From Cloacibacterium caeni (GTDB lineage: Bacteria; Bacteroidota; Bacteroidia; Flavobacteriales; Weeksellaceae), in contig NZ_OU015321.1 in the NCBI RefSeq assembly GCF_907163105.1, positions 1,426,001-1,490,000 on the forward strand: 64,000 bases of DNA. Reading direction: 5' to 3'. The notes under the pieces were generated by a model, which was not told where the DNA came from, ran no database searches, and saw only the letters and a program-made list of their open reading frames with translations. How positions within the stretch are numbered: the first letter of the stretch is position 1; each line of letters starts with the position of its first letter. Below, piece after piece: positions 61,112 to 64,000 of the stretch. The translations under genes were made by a program, and so were the position numbers.

Positions 61112-62818
61112 ATGAATTTATTTACGGAATCCAATTTAAGTCCTGATTTATTGAAGGCAATTGGCGAACTCGGCTACGAACAGCCGACAGAAATCCAGAA
61201 ACAGACTATTCCTTTTATCCTTTCGGATACTCGCGATCTCATCGCACTTGCGGCAACAGGAACAGGCAAAACAGCAGCATTTTCGCTTCCGATTCTGGAT
61301 ATGATAGACGACGCAAGTTGTAAAATCCAGTTATTAGTGCTTTGCCCTACTCGTGAACTTTGCCTTCAGATTACCAAAGACATTAAAAACTATACAAAGT
61401 ACCTTCCTAACCTAAAAACTACCGCAGTTTATGGAGGAAGCAGTATTACAGACCAAATTCGTTCACTTCGTGAGAAACCACAAATTATTGTAGGAACTCC
61501 AGGACGTGTAATTGATTTAATTGGTAGAAAAGCTTTAGATTTTTCAGAAATCCATTGGCTCGTTTTAGACGAAGCTGATGAAATGCTTTCTATGGGTTTC
61601 AAAGATGATTTGGAAACTATTTTAAACGAAACTCCTTCTGAAAAACAAACGTTACTTTTCTCTGCTACGATGAGCAAAGAAGTAGAACGTATTACCAAAA
61701 ATTATCTAACCAATCCACACAGAATTTCTGTAGGTTCTATTAACGAAGTTAAGAAAAACATTAAGCACGAATATTATGTGGTAGGCTACAGACAGAAAAA
61801 AGAAGCTCTAAAAAGATTATTGGATGCAAATCCTAATCAGTATTCTATTATTTTCTGTAGAACAAGAATGGAAACTCAAGAAGTTGCAGATTTCTTGATG
61901 CAAAATGCTTACGCAGCAGATGCACTTCACGGTGATTTATCTCAAGCGCAGAGAGATACGGTAATGAAAAAATTCCGTTTGAAAAACATTGATATTTTGG
62001 TTGCAACAGACGTAGCAGCTAGAGGTTTAGATGTAAATTCTCTTACGCACGTAATTCACTACTCGCTTCCAGATGATCCAGAAGTTTTCGTACACAGAAG
62101 TGGTAGAACAGGTAGAGCTGGTAAAGATGGTATTTCTATGTCTTTAATTAAACCTGAAGAATCTAGAAAACTAAAACAAATTAAACTTTCTACAAAAATT
62201 GAAATTGTAGAGAAGAAAATCCCAACGGGTGAAGAAATCATCAAAGCTCAAGTAGAAGGTGTTTTTGAAAAACTGTTTACAGAACACGAAGATTTATTTA
62301 CTTTTGATGACAGCTTAATCCCTGATTTATCTGCATTCTCTAAAGAAGAATTGGTTCACCAATTATTACAATTACAATTAAGAGACTTAGCACTTTTCTA
62401 CAAAGACAAAAAAGACTTGGCAGACCAAAAATTCTCAAACGATAGAGACGATAGAGGTAGCAGAAGAGACCGTGACAGAGATAGAGGAAGAGACAGAGAT
62501 AGAGGTGACAGAGGTGATAGACGTTCTGACAGAGATGGTGGAAGAGAAAGAGGAGGAAAACCAAAACGAAGAAACGAAAACATGACCAGATTTTTCTTTA
62601 ACCTTGGTAAAAGAGACAATTTAAAGAAAATGGACATGCTAGAAATCATCAATAAAGCTACGGCTAAATCTAAGAAACGTGCAGACATAGGTGATATAGA
62701 AATTCTAGAAAAATTCTCATTCTTCGAAGTTGAAAAATCTTTCAAAGATGAAGTTCTAAAAGGTTTACAAACTCAGAAATTCAAAGGAAAAGATATGCGC
62801 GCCGAAGTGGCCAACTAA
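61112..62818 (+). CDS. DEAD-box RNA helicase with DbpA-type RNA-binding domain
   Basis: ATP-dependent RNA helicase, 568 residues, of the DeaD/CsdA-DbpA group, acting in ribosome assembly or RNA decay. Q motif GYEQPTEIQKQTIPF, motif I ALAATGTGKTAAF, motif II WLVLDEADEMLSMGF, motif III LLFSATMSKEV, motif VI VFVHRSGRTGRAGKDG. At about residues 450-492 lies a low-complexity Arg/Asp/Gly tail (RDRDRDRGRDRDRGDRGDRR), then KPKRRNENMTRFFFNLGKRD begins a DbpA RNA-binding domain to the C-terminus. The Arg-Asp stretch is encoded by GAGACAGAGATAGAGG-type DNA repeats. A terminator follows at 62838. Confidence 0.94.
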   Translation: MNLFTESNLSPDLLKAIGELGYEQPTEIQKQTIPFILSDTRDLIALAATGTGKTAAFSLPILDMIDDASCKIQLLVLCPTRELCLQITKDIKNYTKYLPNLKTTAVYGGSSITDQIRSLREKPQIIVGTPGRVIDLIGRKALDFSEIHWLVLDEADEMLSMGFKDDLETILNETPSEKQTLLFSATMSKEVERITKNYLTNPHRISVGSINEVKKNIKHEYYVVGYRQKKEALKRLLDANPNQYSIIFCRTRMETQEVADFLMQNAYAADALHGDLSQAQRDTVMKKFRLKNIDILVATDVAARGLDVNSLTHVIHYSLPDDPEVFVHRSGRTGRAGKDGISMSLIKPEESRKLKQIKLSTKIEIVEKKIPTGEEIIKAQVEGVFEKLFTEHEDLFTFDDSLIPDLSAFSKEELVHQLLQLQLRDLALFYKDKKDLADQKFSNDRDDRGSRRDRDRDRGRDRDRGDRGDRRSDRDGGRERGGKPKRRNENMTRFFFNLGKRDNLKKMDMLEIINKATAKSKKRADIGDIEILEKFSFFEVEKSFKDEVLKGLQTQKFKGKDMRAEVAN

Positions 62819-62837
62819 TTTTTTTCTTACATAACAT

Positions 62838-62866
62838 AAAAACGCTACTTTTTCGGTAGCGTTTTT
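62838..62866 (+). terminator. Intrinsic terminator of the helicase gene
   Basis: AAAAACGCTAC at 62838-62848 pairs with GTAGCGTTTTT at 62856-62866 around a TTTTTCG loop and is followed by a T-tract. Confidence 0.92.
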
Positions 62867-63004
62867 TTATTTTGTGTACATTTGTGAAGAAATAAACTTT
62901 TTAAAGTTATGGTAAACATTTATTTTATATGTTAATTTAACATTACCGTAACATTAATTTTCTTTATTATGATTAGCTTCGCACCACTCAAAAAAAGCAT
63001 TCTA

Positions 63005-63727
63005 ATGATACGCAAATTTTGCATTATCTTTATTTTTAGTTTTGCACTTTTCGCAAAATCTCAAACCAATAGTTCAGAACATCTTTCTGGTTTTGCTGTA
63101 GTTTCACTCAATTACAAACATAACCCAAAATGGAATGCTTACTTAGAATTGCAAGAACGTTCAATAGAAGATTTTAGCAAACCCGATTATTACGAAATCA
63201 AAGGAGGAATAGGTTATAATCCCAATAAAAGCAACCAATTTTTCGTAGGTTTAGGAAGATACGCAACCTACAAAGAAAACAGAATTGCCAATGAAGAATT
63301 CAGAATTTGGTTACAACACACTTATTCCATTAATGTAGATAAATTAAAGATTGACAATAGAATACGTCTCGAAAAACGTTTCTTTCATAACGCAATTACA
63401 GACGTAAATACTAATGACGAAAGATACAGATTCAGAACTGCATTAACACTGCCTCTTAACAGTGATAAAATGGCTCCAAAAACCATTTTTGCGAATGCTT
63501 TTGACGAGCTTTTCATTGGTCCAAATGGAGATTTATTTAAGAGAAATAGAATTTTCGGAGGTGTAGGATATGTATTTAATTCAAGCGTTTCTACCAATCT
63601 AGGCTATATGTGGCAAAGAGAACTTAATCCTAACCTTAGAAGCTTACATTTCTTGTATTTAGCATTTAATTTCACCTTAGACAGAGCTAAACTCGGGCAT
63701 CATGAACATTACAACGTAGCAGATTAA
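63005..63727 (+). CDS. DUF2490 outer membrane beta-barrel protein
   Basis: A 240-residue exported protein: signal peptide MIRKFCIIFIFSFALFAKSQ. The mature domain has the DUF2490 pattern of transmembrane beta strands: GFAVVSLNYKHNPKWNAYLE, GGIGYNPNKSNQFFVGLGRY, NEEFRIWLQHTYSINVDKLK, IDNRIRLEKRFFHNAITDVN, YRFRTALTLPLN and NRIFGGVGYVFNSSVSTNLG, ending LYLAFNFTLDRAKLGHHEHY. Probably an outer membrane protein of unknown function. The longer frame starts 12 codons earlier (62969); the chosen ATG gives a standard signal peptide. It lies upstream of a DUF47 regulator gene. Confidence 0.85.
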   Translation: MIRKFCIIFIFSFALFAKSQTNSSEHLSGFAVVSLNYKHNPKWNAYLELQERSIEDFSKPDYYEIKGGIGYNPNKSNQFFVGLGRYATYKENRIANEEFRIWLQHTYSINVDKLKIDNRIRLEKRFFHNAITDVNTNDERYRFRTALTLPLNSDKMAPKTIFANAFDELFIGPNGDLFKRNRIFGGVGYVFNSSVSTNLGYMWQRELNPNLRSLHFLYLAFNFTLDRAKLGHHEHYNVAD

Positions 63728-63816
63728 GTTAATGTTAATAAAACTTAACAAAACTATAACAATCGCACCACATTTTTTTCAGAAATTTGCAACAAATTAT
63801 AATTAAATATAAAACA

Positions 63817-64000
63817 ATGGGAATTGGAAACATTTTCAGAGCATTTCAACCAAAAGACAAAATTTTCTTTGTATTGTTTGAACAAGTAGCAGAAAAATTG
63901 ATAGACATGTCAAAAGAATTTCACGAAGGAATTACAGATTTTGACATCAATGATGATACTTTGTTAAAAAAAATGAGTGATTACGAACATCAAATGGATG
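63817..64000 (+). CDS. DUF47 family phosphate-transport regulator, N-terminal part
   Basis: The first 61 codons of a gene that runs off the window end. The protein starts MGIGNIFRAFQPKDKIFFVL and continues FEQVAEKLIDMSKEFHEGIT, the typical PhoU-like helical start of DUF47 (TIGR00153) proteins. These are usually encoded next to a Pit-type phosphate transporter, so a pit gene is expected beyond the window. The 89-bp upstream gap has a GAAATTTG stretch close to the -7 consensus. Confidence 0.88.
   Translation, partial: MGIGNIFRAFQPKDKIFFVLFEQVAEKLIDMSKEFHEGITDFDINDDTLLKKMSDYEHQMD

Noticed and set aside
62340-62745. Minus-strand Leu-rich open frames opposite the helicase tail
   Set aside because: They mirror the purine-rich Arg/Asp repeats and have no independent start or context.

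Overview
The window is AT-rich bacterial DNA from a member of the phylum Bacteroidota, most likely order Flavobacteriales and probably a Chryseobacterium/Cloacibacterium-type Weeksellaceae. The pointers are type IX secretion/gliding genes (gldJ, porU, porV), a double-length signal peptidase I, many flavobacterial domain families (DUF5683, WbqC, DUF2490), almost no Shine-Dalgarno sequences, and TAnnTTTG-type -7 promoter boxes. The species cannot be named from the sequence alone.

Layout. 1-785: 5' part of a minus-strand glycogen branching enzyme. 1.07-10.3 kb: a same-strand cluster of eight genes (CBM48-esterase, M17 aminopeptidase, ATP-grasp ligase, small alpha/beta hydrolase, second ATP-grasp ligase, YbdK-like carboxylate-amine ligase, class I glutamine amidotransferase, and a third ATP-grasp-like protein). 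It looks like a dedicated pathway for a small peptide or amide-linked metabolite, and it is the most interesting part of the window. Three of its junctions carry long inverted repeats whose arms change together. 10.3-24.1 kb: a mixture of housekeeping genes (ppdK, fabH, corA, holB, lptC, anmK, a NUDIX hydrolase, murF). 24.2-31.0 kb: gldJ facing away from porU-porV, core parts of type IX secretion and gliding. 31.1-38.8 kb: DUF1508 protein, FUSC transporter, phosphopantetheinyl transferase, ahcY, a retropepsin-like PDZ protein, a frameshifted membrane protein and a YhcC-type radical SAM protein.

38.8-56.0 kb is entirely on the minus strand: two identical tRNA-Asp genes, trxA, a cysteine desulfurase, a four-gene UbiA/DprE1/DprE2/HAD operon resembling polyprenyl-phospho-arabinose synthesis, an OmpA/lipocalin lipoprotein pair, a seven-gene operon parA-parB-DUF5683-dapB-lepB-wbqC-subtilase, a TonB gene and purA. 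A perfect inverted pair of DnaA boxes lies upstream of parA. 56.2-64.0 kb is mainly plus strand: a GH13 lipoprotein amylase, a TlpA-like protein, an IS3-family insertion sequence on the minus strand directly after the tlpA stop, a DUF2461 gene (minus), a second frameshifted gene, a DEAD-box helicase, a DUF2490 protein and the start of a DUF47 phosphate-transport regulator.

Start codons were often moved downstream of the longest open frame, where the family's N-terminus, a signal peptide or a neighbouring element made that more likely. Two genes (37.3 and 60.4 kb) are each broken by one extra A in an A-tract. These may be real mutations, phase-variable tracts or sequencing errors. All functional assignments come from reading protein motifs by eye; no database search was run.
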